DNA of 64,000 bases from Hemibagrus wyckioides. Its lineage: Eukaryota > Chordata > Actinopteri > Siluriformes > Bagridae. The stretch lies in the NCBI RefSeq assembly GCF_019097595.1, contig NC_080720.1, positions 18,780,352-18,844,351 on the forward strand. Direction: 5' to 3'. Every line of letters starts with the position of its first letter. Positions within the stretch are counted from its first letter, which is position 1. Positions 49,246 through 61,400 of this stretch are shown piece by piece. A program made the position numbers and the translations under genes. The notes under the pieces are model-generated. The model was not told the DNA's origin, ran no database searches, and worked only from the letters and a program-made list of their open reading frames with translations.

Positions 49246-49466
49246 ACTTTATTGACGTTGTCTTTATTTGTCACATACATTACTGCACAGAGAAATTATT
49301 TCTTCGCGTATCCTATCCTTGCGGGTTGGGGTCAGAGTGCAGTGCTGGGCATGATGCAGCACCGCTGGAGCAGGGTGGGTTTGGGGGCCTTGCTCAAGGG
49401 CCCAACGGTGGCAGCTAGGCGGTGCTGGGGTTTGAACCCCAATCTTCTGGTCAACAACCCGGAGAA
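49246..49466 (+). repeat. Dispersed repeat, copy 2
   Basis: Same order of blocks as copy 1 at 47219 (tttgtcacatacattactgc, ttgctcaagggcccaacggt, tggcagctaggcggtgctgg, cttctggtcaacaacccgga), and better preserved in the middle. Confidence 0.75.
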
Positions 49467-49467
49467 T

Positions 49468-49643
49468 TACACTGTCAGAAAAAAGGGTACCACACAGGTA
49501 CAATTTTATTCCTAGGGGAACAAAAAATATAATAGGTCCTTAGGGTACAATTATGTTCCAAAACGAGTTATAAAGGTACAGTTAAAAAATTGTACCCTTC
49601 AGGGTACCACCACAGAGATGGTATCTTTCTTTCTGAGATTGTA
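49468..49643. mobile_element. MITE of the GGTAC-rich type, inserted beside the dispersed repeat
   Basis: Starts cactgtcagaaaaaagggta and ends gtatctttctttctgagatt and g, an imperfect inverted repeat. The interior holds repeated ggtaca/gggtac words, typical of a known teleost MITE pattern. No coding sequence. Confidence 0.55.
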
Positions 49644-49788
49644 CCCAGAGAATTACCAAACATACCATTAAAATGTTTTTTCGGTCAGTTGTGATAAAAG
49701 GGTAACACACGTTCATTTACATGTAGATCAACACCTTGAGGATTTCATTTACAGCATTCGGAAGAAAACCTTGTTCTGTGTGACATTT

Positions 49789-49890
49789 ATCTTATTTAAA
49801 CAACTTAGCAGTTGAGGGTTAAGGTTTTGCTCAAGGACCCAAGCAGTGGCAGCTTTTGGCCATACCGGGATTTGAACTGACCATCCAATC
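49789..49890 (+). repeat. Dispersed repeat, partial copy 3
   Basis: gttttgctcaaggacccaag, then cagtggcagcttttggccat, then gggatttgaactgaccatcc corresponds to the 3' half of the repeat at 47219 and 49246. Confidence 0.55.
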
Positions 49891-49954
49891 AAGAAAGTAT
49901 AGACAATGAAATTGCTGGCGTGTGATTTGCATCTTGTGGTATTGCAGCTGTATT

Positions 49955-50480
49955 ATGGCCCTCAAGGTCTTCTTTGAAGAGGGCACTGTTATATCTTCAC
50001 CCCTGTCATGTGGAGGTTGTTGGTGATGTCACTGACTCTTGTTTTTACTGGCCAACTTGTCAGTTGTCTAGTTTTTGGTACACCATTGCTTTCTATCTTT
50101 TTCAGGACATACCAAATTGTTTCATTGACTTTACTCAATGTTTATTCACTGGCTCCCAATAGTAGACATTCAGAGCTATGCAAAAAAATAAATAAAAATA
50201 AACAACAATCTAACAAGGTACGCATGGCCAATAAGAAACACCTGTCAGTCACGTGTTCCAATATTTTTGAACACTCGAGAAATGGTTTGGTTTCAAAGGT
50301 GCCATGTTTTAAATTGTTCAACACATCTAGATGTAATTATCAGGAATTGAAAGTTAAAGTTCTGCTCTATTGTTTAATATTCATCTTTTGCTTTCAAACC
50401 CTAATACCTTCAGCGTATAGAAAAAACAACAGAATTGTCCTTGCTGTTCCAATACTTTCAGAGGAGAATGCATACATATT
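49955..50480. mobile_element. Tc1-like internally inverted relic
   Basis: Same family as the element at 35188-36599. 49970-50170 read on the minus strand gives the N-terminal transposase region (SDITNNLHMTGVKI-like at about 50040-49995). 50290-50475 read on the plus strand gives the 3' end, closing with ctgttccaatactttcagag. Both parts are colinear with 35640-35690 and 36440-36595 respectively but face opposite ways. No termini on the left. Confidence 0.6.
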
Positions 50481-51300
50481 TTTTACTTTATTCTGGTTAT
50501 TCTGCTATTCTGATTCATTACAACAGAACAACTTCAGCTAAAGAGTCAATTCTTACTGACACCCTGAAATAGATACTGCTTAATGTCTCTCAGAATAATC
50601 TAAAAAACAAAATGTAATCTGTATGTATATATGTGTATGAATCTGGGCTGTGAAAAAGCAATGTTTTTATGTCAGATTTACAGCAAAGACCTGCTACAAG
50701 TAGCTCTTTAAACAGTGGCTTATATGGGGGAAAAAAAGTATTCCTGTAATAAGATAAAAAAAAATTCTTGTACCATCAAATTGTAGGCCTGTTCATGTTC
50801 ATTAAGTGGAAAGGATTCTACAGCTATAGATTTTTCTTAATATAGACTTGATGAGCCTAAGCCTTTCCTGCATCAAGCTACCAAGTAAGCCAATGTTCAG
50901 TGTTTTATACTACTGCATATAACTTGTGAGGTTTCAGTTAGACCCCAAGAGATGTGTTTAGTTTTACCTCTCAAGCAGCCCAGTCATCAGATTTTGTCTA
51001 GGTGCTGACTGAAGTGCAGTTCTATATGTACTGTGGGTGACTGAGGAGGTGTCGTGCTGTTCTGGGTCGGTTATGATGAGGTGCTAGGGTTGAGATCAAA
51101 GGGGCTGAAACCTGAGGCAACTGGTGATGGGGGCACTTGGGGAGGTGGAAATATCTGTAATCCTGGCCTTCAATCATGGCTAATGACCAGGACCTGAGTA
51201 GGTGGCATACAGAAATGACTAGAAAGTATCCGCTGTGGCTGTAACACATCCCTGTGTACCTGATGTAAATCACCTAGAGAATATAAGCACATACACATTG
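50481..51300. other. Gene-free spacer
   Basis: An 83-codon minus-strand open frame at 51022-51273 is His/Pro/Leu-rich with no motif I recognise. No splice context supports it, and I leave it as spacer. Confidence 0.35.
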
Positions 51301-51307
51301 AGCATTC

Positions 51308-51500
51308 TAGGGCTCCAAAGTGGCACAGCAGAAAAGCATACAACCAATCATCAGGAGATCACGATTTTGGCACCTGGCAATGCAACAACCATCTGTTGCC
51401 GGGTTTTTGAGTAAGCAAAATTGGCCATGGTCTCAGGACGGGAGTGATGACATTAGAATTTCTCCCTGGTCAATTACATTGACATGTATATACTGCATAT
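51308..51500 (+). repeat. tRNA-derived SINE relic
   Basis: agtggcacagcagaaaagca fits a tRNA-type A box region, and gagatcacgattttggcacc fits a degenerate B box about 45 bases on. The downstream body ends in AT-rich DNA. Decayed, so family assignment is uncertain. Confidence 0.45.
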
Positions 51501-51839
51501 ACATACAACTATCAATGTAAATAATTAGGATTGCAAACGTTTCCAAATGCTTAGATATAAAAATTACAATACACTGTTTAATGTTTGTAGTCTCCAACAT
51601 CTTCCACTTCTATACAAGTATCACCTTCTTTTAAAATTAATTAACAAATCCAATATAACCCCCCGCATATCCTACACACACTTATTCTACATGTTTTAGT
51701 AAAAACTTCAAAATAATGATTATTTTAAGAACTAGATCTTTTAATCTAGTACTGCACTTCAGAAGTTACATAAGATATTTACATGTTTCCCAGAACACAA
51801 ATGAATAATTTACACCCATCATCATAACATAACATCAAC

Positions 51840-52070
51840 ACAACATCATTTTTCCTTCTTGAGCACCAGTGAATATTTGCACCTTTTGTAATAGATGTGT
51901 ACGAGTCTCTTAGTTGTCCTCAGTGAGAAAAGATGGAGCTCAGAATCATATAGACTCTGTTGGAAGGGGTCAAATATGCAGAAGATGCTGGAAAAGCAAG
52001 GAATGTGCAGGACCTGGAGGATTTCTCTGAAGAACTGTGGGCAGTTTTACTGCAACAAAAACAGTTGTTG
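51840..52070 (+). repeat. Dispersed teleost repeat fragment
   Basis: The series gtacgagtctcttagttgtc, ctcagtgagaaaagatggag, ggacctggaggatttctctg, aagaactgtgggcagtttta is a recurrent fish repeat that I recognise by pattern, but I cannot name its class. Confidence 0.4.
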
Positions 52071-53569
52071 ATTCACAGTTGTTGAGTCAAGCTGAACTGG
52101 TTCATTTGTGTAAATTCAGTTAATCATTTGGACTATATGTAAATATCAGTTATGTGAAATAACTACTCGGGGCAGAACTAAATAAAAAGGAAACTGCAAT
52201 TCATAAGATTTAAATTATTAATATTTTGCAGATTAAGCAAGGGATATGTAAACGTATGACCTCAGCTGTAAATACATGAGCTTGAATGTAATTATACCTT
52301 TATAATGGTAAGAGTGGAAAGTCAAAAACAAGGCATCCTTTTGTGAATGTATAAAGTCTAGAGCTCTCACTGTAGACCCTTGAGATAAAGGTAAAAGTTG
52401 GAGATGAAATTATTATAACCAAATACTGGAATGTCAGTAATGGAGGAAAAGAAGTATGAATCCTGAAGCAACCTCTATTGTAGCAGCACAACTGCTCTAC
52501 TCTGCTCTACTCTATTCATCATGGCTGATCCACTGCATTGATAGCTCACTTCAAGCTACCAATTTTCTGCTGTGATCTTTAACACCAGAGAGTAAGACAG
52601 CTATTAGTGCCTGAATCAACAGAGGACAAGTGCAAATTTTTAGTAATTGTGGTTTGAGGTGTACCGCAGGGGTAGCTGTGTCAAGATGTTTTGCATCCAT
52701 AAGCATTACACAACACATTCAGCTTGACAACTGTCTTTCTGCACTGGCTCTAAATCCAAATAGTCACAACGTTGTATAAAACTGAATTCACAAAAGATTT
52801 TCTTTGGAGCATACTGAGTTAATTAAACGAATTATTATCAATACTGTATATTCAGTCTGTATTCACCTGTTCAGATCTTTGTGTAACCTTGAAACTATAC
52901 TATTTATGTGAATTAGGTGTCAACAAAGGGCAGTAATGTATGCAAATTGTTTACTCATGAACACTGATCTAGCTACATTCAAGCTTTAAACTACTAGGAA
53001 GGTAATTGTTATCAGTTATGTAATTACATTGTTACATGGATTATAACCCCTTAGTTCTAAGATCCATAAATGATAGCCATATATAATTACATTGGTCAGT
53101 AGGACAGGAATTTATGTAAATCAAGTTTGGCAACCTATGATAACTATGATTCCAAATATCTTGAAAGTTATCTAGTCACATGAAAATAACCTGCTTTAAA
53201 ACCTGTTTTTAGTCACAATATAGAAATTCCTTAACTCTTATGGAAGTGGCTCTGTGAAGTTATCTGTGAACCCTATGTTGACCTCTCCACAGTGTTTAAC
53301 CAATCCAAACCTCTCTAGGTGCCTCCTCACAGCCCATGAGACTGCAGCATCAACATCCTAGCTTTAATTACAAACACTGGTCAATATGTCTTATGGATAT
53401 CTGATTCCAGGCTATCATTAACAAGCTTCTCCAAGGGTTTCTGAATCAATGTGTTATCATTTATCATTTATCATTTACAGAACACATCCAGCAAGTAGGA
53501 ACAGAACTCATAGTCCTTCATAAATGTCTGGACGGTTTGCACAGTTATGCAGAAACACCTTGCTGGTGT
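52071..53569. other. Gene-free AT-rich spacer
   Basis: Nothing beyond tandem tatcattta words near 53457-53478. Confidence 0.45.
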
Positions 53570-53765
53570 AAAGGAGAGTAAAGATGAAGGAGAATGGCCA
53601 CATTAGTGAGAGTTGTCAAGAAGTCTGAGGTGAGCTTGCTGACCATGATGGGCTACAGCAGTAGAAGACTACATTGGGTTCTACTCTCATCAGCCAAAAA
53701 CTGGAATCTGAGGCTACAGGGGGCACACGCTCAACCAAACTAGACTGGAGCTGGAAGATGTAAAG
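53570..53765 (+). mobile_element. Tc1-like transposase fragment
   Basis: Plus-strand translation reads TMMGYSSRRLHWVLLSSAKN, then WNLRLQGAHAQPN and a stop. This is the start of the catalytic domain (…SAKNRNLRLQWAQAHQNWT… in the family) of the Tc1 type whose ends are seen at 7835, 8839 and 13316. No termini present. Confidence 0.6.
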
Positions 53766-54059
53766 AGATGCTTCCACAGAACATTTTGAATTGGGGATGA
53801 ATGGGAATAGTGAGACAAACATTCCTTTAAAAAGGCACACTCCTTCTCTCATTCACTCCAGCCGGATATTTTTTCATTCAGAATTCAGAGAGCTGTTATA
53901 TACCTTGTCCAACACAAGTGGGCAGCGGTTGAACAGGAACTGTGAGAGAACGTCAAGGATACACATATTTTCCCAGACAGGCATGGAGTAACTTTGTAGT
54001 GGAAGGTTGTGTGTACATTTAGCACTGTACATAGTAATCCTATTAATAGTAAACTATTC

Positions 54060-54060
54060 A

Positions 54061-54106
<46 letters not shown>
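54060..54106. repeat. (TC)n-(AC)n compound microsatellite
   Basis: About nine TC units followed by about 14 AC units. Confidence 0.9.
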
Positions 54107-54108
<2 letters not shown>

Positions 54109-54598
54109 TGCCTCCATACAAAACCATTTACAATATTTGTAAAACTTGTGACATGAAAAAGACAGTTGGTTTACCAACCTAGAGAAAATCTGTTGACTAC
54201 TAAATATACTTATAATTTAATATTTTTAGAAACCTAATCTTCTACTTTCTTATGTGATCAAATTATTAAATACAGGCGTAAGGGCTGAACAGACCCTAGT
54301 GGTGCATAAATAAAAAATAATCTTCAAAGGACTGAAGAAAGTTACAGATGCTCACATTCAGGATATTTCATGGGATTTGTTTTAGGCTTCATTGGAAGTG
54401 AGCAACAATAATTTCATACACCCCCACAACCATTTCATAATGGTTATCTCTGCCTCCACAATGAAATATGATGCTGGATGTCTGCTGATTCTAGCTGATT
54501 AACTGCTGTCTTTATAAACAAAAAAAACCTAACTAAACAAAAAACAACAACAAATCCCAAAAAGCAGTAATGTACACTGTATATGGGGATGAGTCATA

Positions 54599-54968
54599 TA
54601 CACTACCACTCAAAAGTTTGGGATCACTTGCATATTTCAGCTTGATTTTAGCTACAGAGGAAGACTCCACCAGCCAATCCATCTTGTGGGAGATGCTCCA
54701 GAAAGCATGGGGTGAAATCTCATCAGATTATCTTGAAAAACTGACAGCTAGAATGCCCAGGCTGTAATTGCTGCAAAAGGTGTTTTTTTTTTTTGATGAA
54801 GGCAAAGTTTGAAGAAAACATTCATCATTTCCATAAAAATCATTATTTCTAACTCTGACATGTCAGCATGTCCTGTTCTTTTGCTATATTTTCTATTCAG
54901 ACTAATTTTGTGTGTGTTTCCTTGGAAAACAATAACATTTTTGAGTGATTCCAAACTTTTGAGCGGTA
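54599..54968. mobile_element. Short Tc1-like deletion derivative
   Basis: Terminal inverted repeats: left cactaccactcaaaagtttg, right ccaaacttttgagcggta. 54660-54770 carries the C-terminal end of a Tc1 transposase (WEMLQKAWGEISSDYLEKLT). About 370 bp, so most of the gene is gone. Confidence 0.7.
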
Positions 54969-54969
54969 T

Positions 54970-57567
54970 TCATCCCATATACAGTTAGTCTCATACACAG
55001 TGTATCAGTGTTTTTATTAGTGACATTCAAGTGTGACATTTAGTCATTTAGGTCTATAAAGTTATACCAGCATATACCAAATACCATATAGCATTATTAT
55101 TTACCTCAGGAGGGTTTAATGAGCTATTAACCTCCTGGTAGAGTTAGGAAGCAAATACACAGTAATATCTCAAACATCTTATACCTAATTATAAGATAAT
55201 TATGTAAATCCTTTCATAAAGTATAATTATGTATTTATACCCTTAGATGAAATATGTATGCTATTTTGCATCTGCATTTAGAAGTATTTTTATTAGGAGA
55301 CATCTGAGCTAGATAATTATACAGAATGTACAAAAACGCCAAGCAATAATCATCTGTTCTAATAATACAAAGTTTATTATACAGCTCCCATGGATTTGAA
55401 TGACTACACAAGGGATATGCTACATGACAATCAAAAGCTATATTTTATGGCATCCAGTGGTTTAAAACATGCTGGCAAGCATTTTATTCCTTTAAGGAAA
55501 CAAAAAAGTGCCTTTTGTGTAAAACAATCATGTATATGACAGGAGACCGTTAACACAATGCGAACGCCACTGTGTTGCATTCAAGTTACAGACCTTGCAA
55601 AGACAATTTTTCTTCCACTAAAAGCTCGGCTATTGAAAACGTTGTTTTTTTTTTTTAATGTAAACATGAATCATGTAATTGCCACTGTGACATGAGTTAA
55701 AAAAAAACAAAACAAATAAAACATAAGGCTTGCAGGTTACATGACATGCGTTAGGTATTGCTCGTTCTCTGTATCTGTCTTCTGTGTCCAATGACTGTGT
55801 CCTGTTTATTTATTTAGTTATGTACTTTTTTAAAGCAGAGATAGACAGTCATGTTCTGAGCTATAGCGATTGTATATGTGAGTTGTTAAACATCCTGTAC
55901 CATTCATCATATGAGTTTTAGTTCTTGGTACTCTGATTTGATTCGAATCACAAACGATACCAATTTAATTCCAATCACTTGCTCAAAATGTCTTAGTTTA
56001 TGATGATGTGAATAGTTAAGAATGGGTCACCTAAACCTACAAATCAATGTGAGCCAAAAATATCATTTATACAAATAAATCCATTTACATTATGAATCAT
56101 GGTTGTCTATATCTGCCAGTGCCGGCGTGTGTGTGTGTGTGTGTGCAAGTGAGATAGCATTCAATAATACATTCACAAGCACAATGTGTGATTAGAACAA
56201 ATTTGCAGCGAGAGGACACTTATACATTACAGAAAACATGGACAAAACACCAAAGGCAATTTAGCAAAATACATAATATTCTTTGGAAAATAATCAAATA
56301 ATTCTTTTTTTTTTTTTTAAACCAAGCAAGGCAGCTGTGATGACAAGATATGCAATAAAAACACAAATCAATGAACGTGACACATATTTCTGGTGTATTA
56401 TACACCATGACACCTGTGTTTGTGTGCTCAAATGAGCTTTTGAGCTTTGTAAATGACTTAATAACACGTCTATCAGACTTTCTAAATGGACATGAGAGAA
56501 ATGTTGGTGTAGTATTTCATATACAATATGTAAGTTAAGGCCTGCATATTGATTCTTTACCCATGTTATATTAGACTTTAGCACAGTTCAACCTGAAACT
56601 GTCATTATTAGTGTGGCATGCTTTACCCTAATCTAATTTGCAACTATCATCATACCAAACCGATTCAGAAATGTGATTCATCATCATGGTTATATACGTC
56701 TTCTCCCTTTAACATAGCTATAGAGATGATGGTTCTAAAAGTCTGGTGGTTCTAAAAAATGATGGTGTCTGTTCTGTATAAAGTAAGACATGGAAGACAA
56801 AAATGATGTAAACTAAGTTGCTGTGTTTGAAGATGCACTTTGTGGAACGTGCACTTGAGGGCTATTATGTAGACTGAACAGAAAGTATGTGGTGAAGACA
56901 CTGGAACCCATTTTGGAACCAATTCATAGACAGGGTGTGAAGAGGATTCCAGTTGTTACTCCATTAGAATATAATACACACATTCTCCAGTGATGAGGCG
57001 AGTGTGATACAGAGTGACTTCACATGAAACAATTAATAAAAACGTGAGATCTGTTATAGAGTTTGTAAACAACAACCACCGGTGACGCTTTGTGAAAAGT
57101 AGATTAATATTATGATATCAAGTTATATTACAGTTTTACCCTATCATAAACTCCTACCTCTGAGAATGCTGCATGACCAGTTTGTATGTTTTGTGTAACA
57201 CAGAAAAGATTTTGTGGTGGTTGCATACAGCAGGTGAAATAAGGCAAAAATACATGAATGAATATGCTCTGGATGGGGCCGGTGCACTCCTGTGGTAAGT
57301 ACATGTTCAGAACTGTGCAATTTCACAATAAGAGAGCAAATGTCTCCTCTTTAGTGCTGAGTAAAAACTGACCATGCCACCTAATGACCAATAAATCATT
57401 ACAGCTTTAAAGCTGTGATGCAACATTATATTAGAATGTGCTCATGTTCTAGGAAAACCGAAAGATAGCATTTAAGGATATGTCTGACTATCTGACTATC
57501 CACGAACAAAAAAAGCTGTCCGGTTTTTAAAAATATATTTAAATGAATAGATCAAGTATTCAATTAT
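54970..57567. other. AT-rich spacer, possibly including distal kcnq2 3' UTR
   Basis: No repeat family or gene recognised; a (GT)n run lies near 56129-56147. kcnq2 transcripts have long 3' UTRs in vertebrates, so part of this may be transcribed from the minus strand. Confidence 0.3.
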
Positions 57568-57573
57568 TTTATT
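57568..57573 (-). terminator. kcnq2: Candidate kcnq2 polyadenylation signal
   Basis: AATAAA on the minus strand about 910 bases past the stop codon. It is one of several possible signals; the 3' UTR may be longer. Confidence 0.25.
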
Positions 57574-58482
57574 CTAGACAACAGTATTTGTGGCGCAGAA
57601 ATTACACACGTGATCTATGCATCTATACATTGTGATTTGTTAAATGTGTCAATATTTATGGTAATAGTACATTATATTTATAGATAGCTTCAGAAGTTCT
57701 CTTTACGAAAAGAACAAAGCTTCTGCATAAAATATTAAGCTTATTTTCCTCCTTTTTAAGCCATGGTTTGTATAAAATAAACTGTATAAATATTCTGAAT
57801 TCATGCAAATTGTTAAAACCAGTAATTACTTAAAAAGTTTGAACCCTGATACACTGAAATATTGTACCTTTGATATATAAGTAAATTATTTCTTGTTTCT
57901 ATAGGAGTACAGTTTGACTTAAAAAATTATTTTTGGCATGATGGAAGATATTGAATATTGGACCATTTTTAAAGCAGTTTATATTTTGAAGTGCATCCAT
58001 GGGCTTATGTGGACAACAAGAAACTGTCTTGTTATCTGTCTCAGAGTACAGTGTGAAAAGACAAACATGACCTGAATTTGGCGCTCTGATGAGGGTGAAG
58101 AACATTGTGACTTAAGGTGAAGACAAACTATGGCATTTTTTCCTGCTGACTTATCTTTTTTTGTGACTTTCTCTTGCTTAGATTTTTGAAGGAAAGATGC
58201 ACAATGACTGCGCAGCAGATGCTTGTCTCTCAGAAGAAGAATGACACCTTTAAAGGTAACAGCCACAAGTACCACCTGTCTAGGAAATTCTTAAGTACCA
58301 GAAAGCTCCACATTTAGGCGGTTGGCATTACTACCAGGACTCTGGCATGGATTTCAGAGCTGTACATGTAAGAAGTAGGTGTGGTTTTAACAAATACAGC
58401 TTCTTGCCACATGTGGCCTGTGTTTGGTTTCAGAGGTTACCACCCCAGCAGAAAATCCGACTTGGAAAGCTCCCTTTCAGAT

Positions 58483-61400
58483 TTACTTGGGGCCAGACCA
58501 GCCCCTGTCACTGTATGCTCCTTCTCCAGTGGCAGAATGAGGTGAAGGGGCACAAAGTTCAGAGTCTGTATCTGACTCACCTTCTGCGATGTAGGGCCTC
58601 ACTTTGGAGCAGCGTGTCACACCAGTGAAGTATGCATTGTTAAGGAAGTCCAAGTTCTCTTTAGACTGTGAGATGCTGAAGCCACTGAAGGAGCGCTCAA
58701 GCTCCTCGTGATCCACAGAGGGAATTGAGATGGAGGTGTCACTGTCAGCACCTGCCTGCTGCTGTGACACAGCTCCAGGCTTCACCTCCTCCACGGCACT
58801 ACCACGAGATCCTCGGTTAGAGCCATTATGGCCACTGGAGGAGCGCTCATGAGTTGGTGGGGGTGGGATTCGCACCAGGGAGGTGTCACCTACTGGGGAG
58901 GTGCCTCTGCAGCACTGAGGGGGTCCAGGAAGGGCATGGGGTTGCCAAGAGGTGGATGGAGGGCAGTTGTTCTGGTTGACACATGCAGTTGGAGGAGCAT
59001 CAAGATTCTTCTGACCAGTTGAGCTGTTGGAACGGATGATCTTGGTAATAGAGCCATATTTCTCCATGTGCTCAATTGGGCTATGGTACGGCGGGGCTGG
59101 GTCAGGCTCCTTAGAACCAAAGTAGGCATCTGTCTCAGACTGTGGGATTCCCATTCGCTGGATGTAGACGTTCACCAAGAAATCAAGTTTCCTTTCCATT
59201 GACATCACCTGTTCAAGAGCAGAGTTAGGAAAACATAACACCTCAGGTACAAGGTAACAAAAGAATTAATAAAAAATCCTGAAGAGCTAATTAGAAAAAT
59301 CTCACTTGCAATTATTCACACTTATGGGGAGAGTTCAAGTGTCAATGTTCAGGTTAAACAGCTGCTAACATTTTCTTTTAATTTATGAGAACAAACAGTT
59401 TCCACAGCTGCAGTCTATGAAGTTAAATGCAGTCTGGTAGTTTAATCCACACTTTTGCAGAACTGTGGGTGGATGGTTAATATTCCAATTGACAAATATA
59501 ATATTTTGATAGATTTTGGAAATGGTATGTGGATTTTAAAGAGAATAGGAGTTTACTAGAATTACTCTTGTGTGTACTTTGTCTTATAGAGCTATAACAT
59601 TGAAATGCACGTCCGAGATAAAGAAACCTAAAGTGGTAAATGTATGAATGTGAGAATCTCTAAAACTTGCATCTTTACCAAACCCGTCTTAATAATGTTT
59701 AATGACCTGTTTCTCTACTTTCAGAAGCCTTCCCATCATGCTTGGGTCCTCTGCAATTTCTGCTTCTGTTGAGCTCTTAGGACGATCCTTGTCTGTGATT
59801 GGAGCACCTCTGCCAACAATCTGGTCAACCCTACCGTTCAAATCAAAAAGAAACAATCTAGACTATAGCATACACTGCAAAATCAAGTTAGGAAATACAA
59901 GCCTTATTATAGGAACTGTCAAAAAATATGCAGAGACAGCTGTATTGCTTTGTTTAATGTGCGTTCAGGAATAAACTTTGTAAAAAATAAAAAATAACAT
60001 AGAGGAAAGTAGAACAGGAGGAGAGAGGAGATATAAGGACATCCTGCACTCATTCACTAGCTCTCTACTGGAACATTATGTACGCGAATGAGAGCATGCA
60101 GAATGGTGGAACATGATATGAACAGGTGTTTCCAGATAATTGAGAAAGAGAGAGAGAACAGAAGAATGAACAGAGAGCCCGGCCCACCATAAAGGTTTTA
60201 CCTACATATGTGCACTGAAGTACAGATTTTGAACAATGTGTCACTGAACAAAACAGCCGCTGTAAACTACCATCAAATTAACCATATGACCATACTCTGA
60301 ATTTCTAATAAATTTCTGACACATTTTTCAAAATATCTTATTAATATATTTTTAATTTTTTTATGAAAAAATTATTTTCATATTTTTATTTGAATAATCT
60401 TGTTACTGATTTTGAAAATAACACCAAGTTTCTTGAATTAACCAGACAATTAACTCAATTAACTCAACAAGTTTCTTGAATTAACCAGACAATTAACTAG
60501 AAAAATAAAGAAAGAGAACAAAAAGAAAATGAGATGAATAAAAAAGGAAGTAAATTGATTTTGAAATAAGCTTACCTACATATACCTGATACTCAGACAT
60601 CCTTGGATGGTTGTTGTGTATTATATGGCATGCCCCTAAAATATGTCATGCCAACATGCATAAAAAAGACTGTTGAAATTACAATTCTACTTGGTCATAG
60701 GCACCTTTGCTGCATTTTGCTCGGTCCAGATTATTCATTTCATACAGCGAAGCAAGCATACCAGCTCAACCTGTTTTTGTTCAGCTACTAATTACTTACC
60801 TGTATGATGTATGATATTAGAATCCTCTTTTCTAGGTTTGATATGTATATGATACTGTATATGGGTGAATCAGCACTTGTACCATGACATGTACCATGCT
60901 CAGTCTCAACAAACAAAAGCAAATGAATAGTTTATCAACACCTACTAGCTAAATCCCTGCACAGCTGCCGTCAGTAAAGACTACAGGAACTATTACTGCT
61001 CAGGGCTGCTGCTGCCATGTAAATGATCATGCAGAGCACACATACTCCTTACAAAAAAAGGCTTTTTGTGATGTTTTGTAAATGTCAATAAACCATGTCA
61101 CATTTCAGCTGCCAATCCAGTAAAGTAGAAGCTCATTCTTGTACCTTGTTTGCGTTAACTGAGCATCCCAATAAAACAATGTTATACAAGTCATGTAGTG
61201 TGAAACAAAAACAGGTTGTTTTTCTTTCTGCTTAGCACAATCAGCAAAAAAATTAAAAAAATATAGGTCTAAGGCGAGCACGAGATGCAGTTTGGTGCGT
61301 CCTAACCTAGGTGAGAACTGGGGCGACTCTTTGGTTCCCTTGGTTGAATACTTCTTATGGCGGGGAGTGGTGGGACCTGGAGGACCCAATATCATATCTA

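Noticed and set aside
56294..56584. 96-codon minus-strand open frame near the end of the kcnq2 region
   Set aside because: Ends in a poly-lysine run from simple sequence; no homology or splice context. At best distal 3' UTR.
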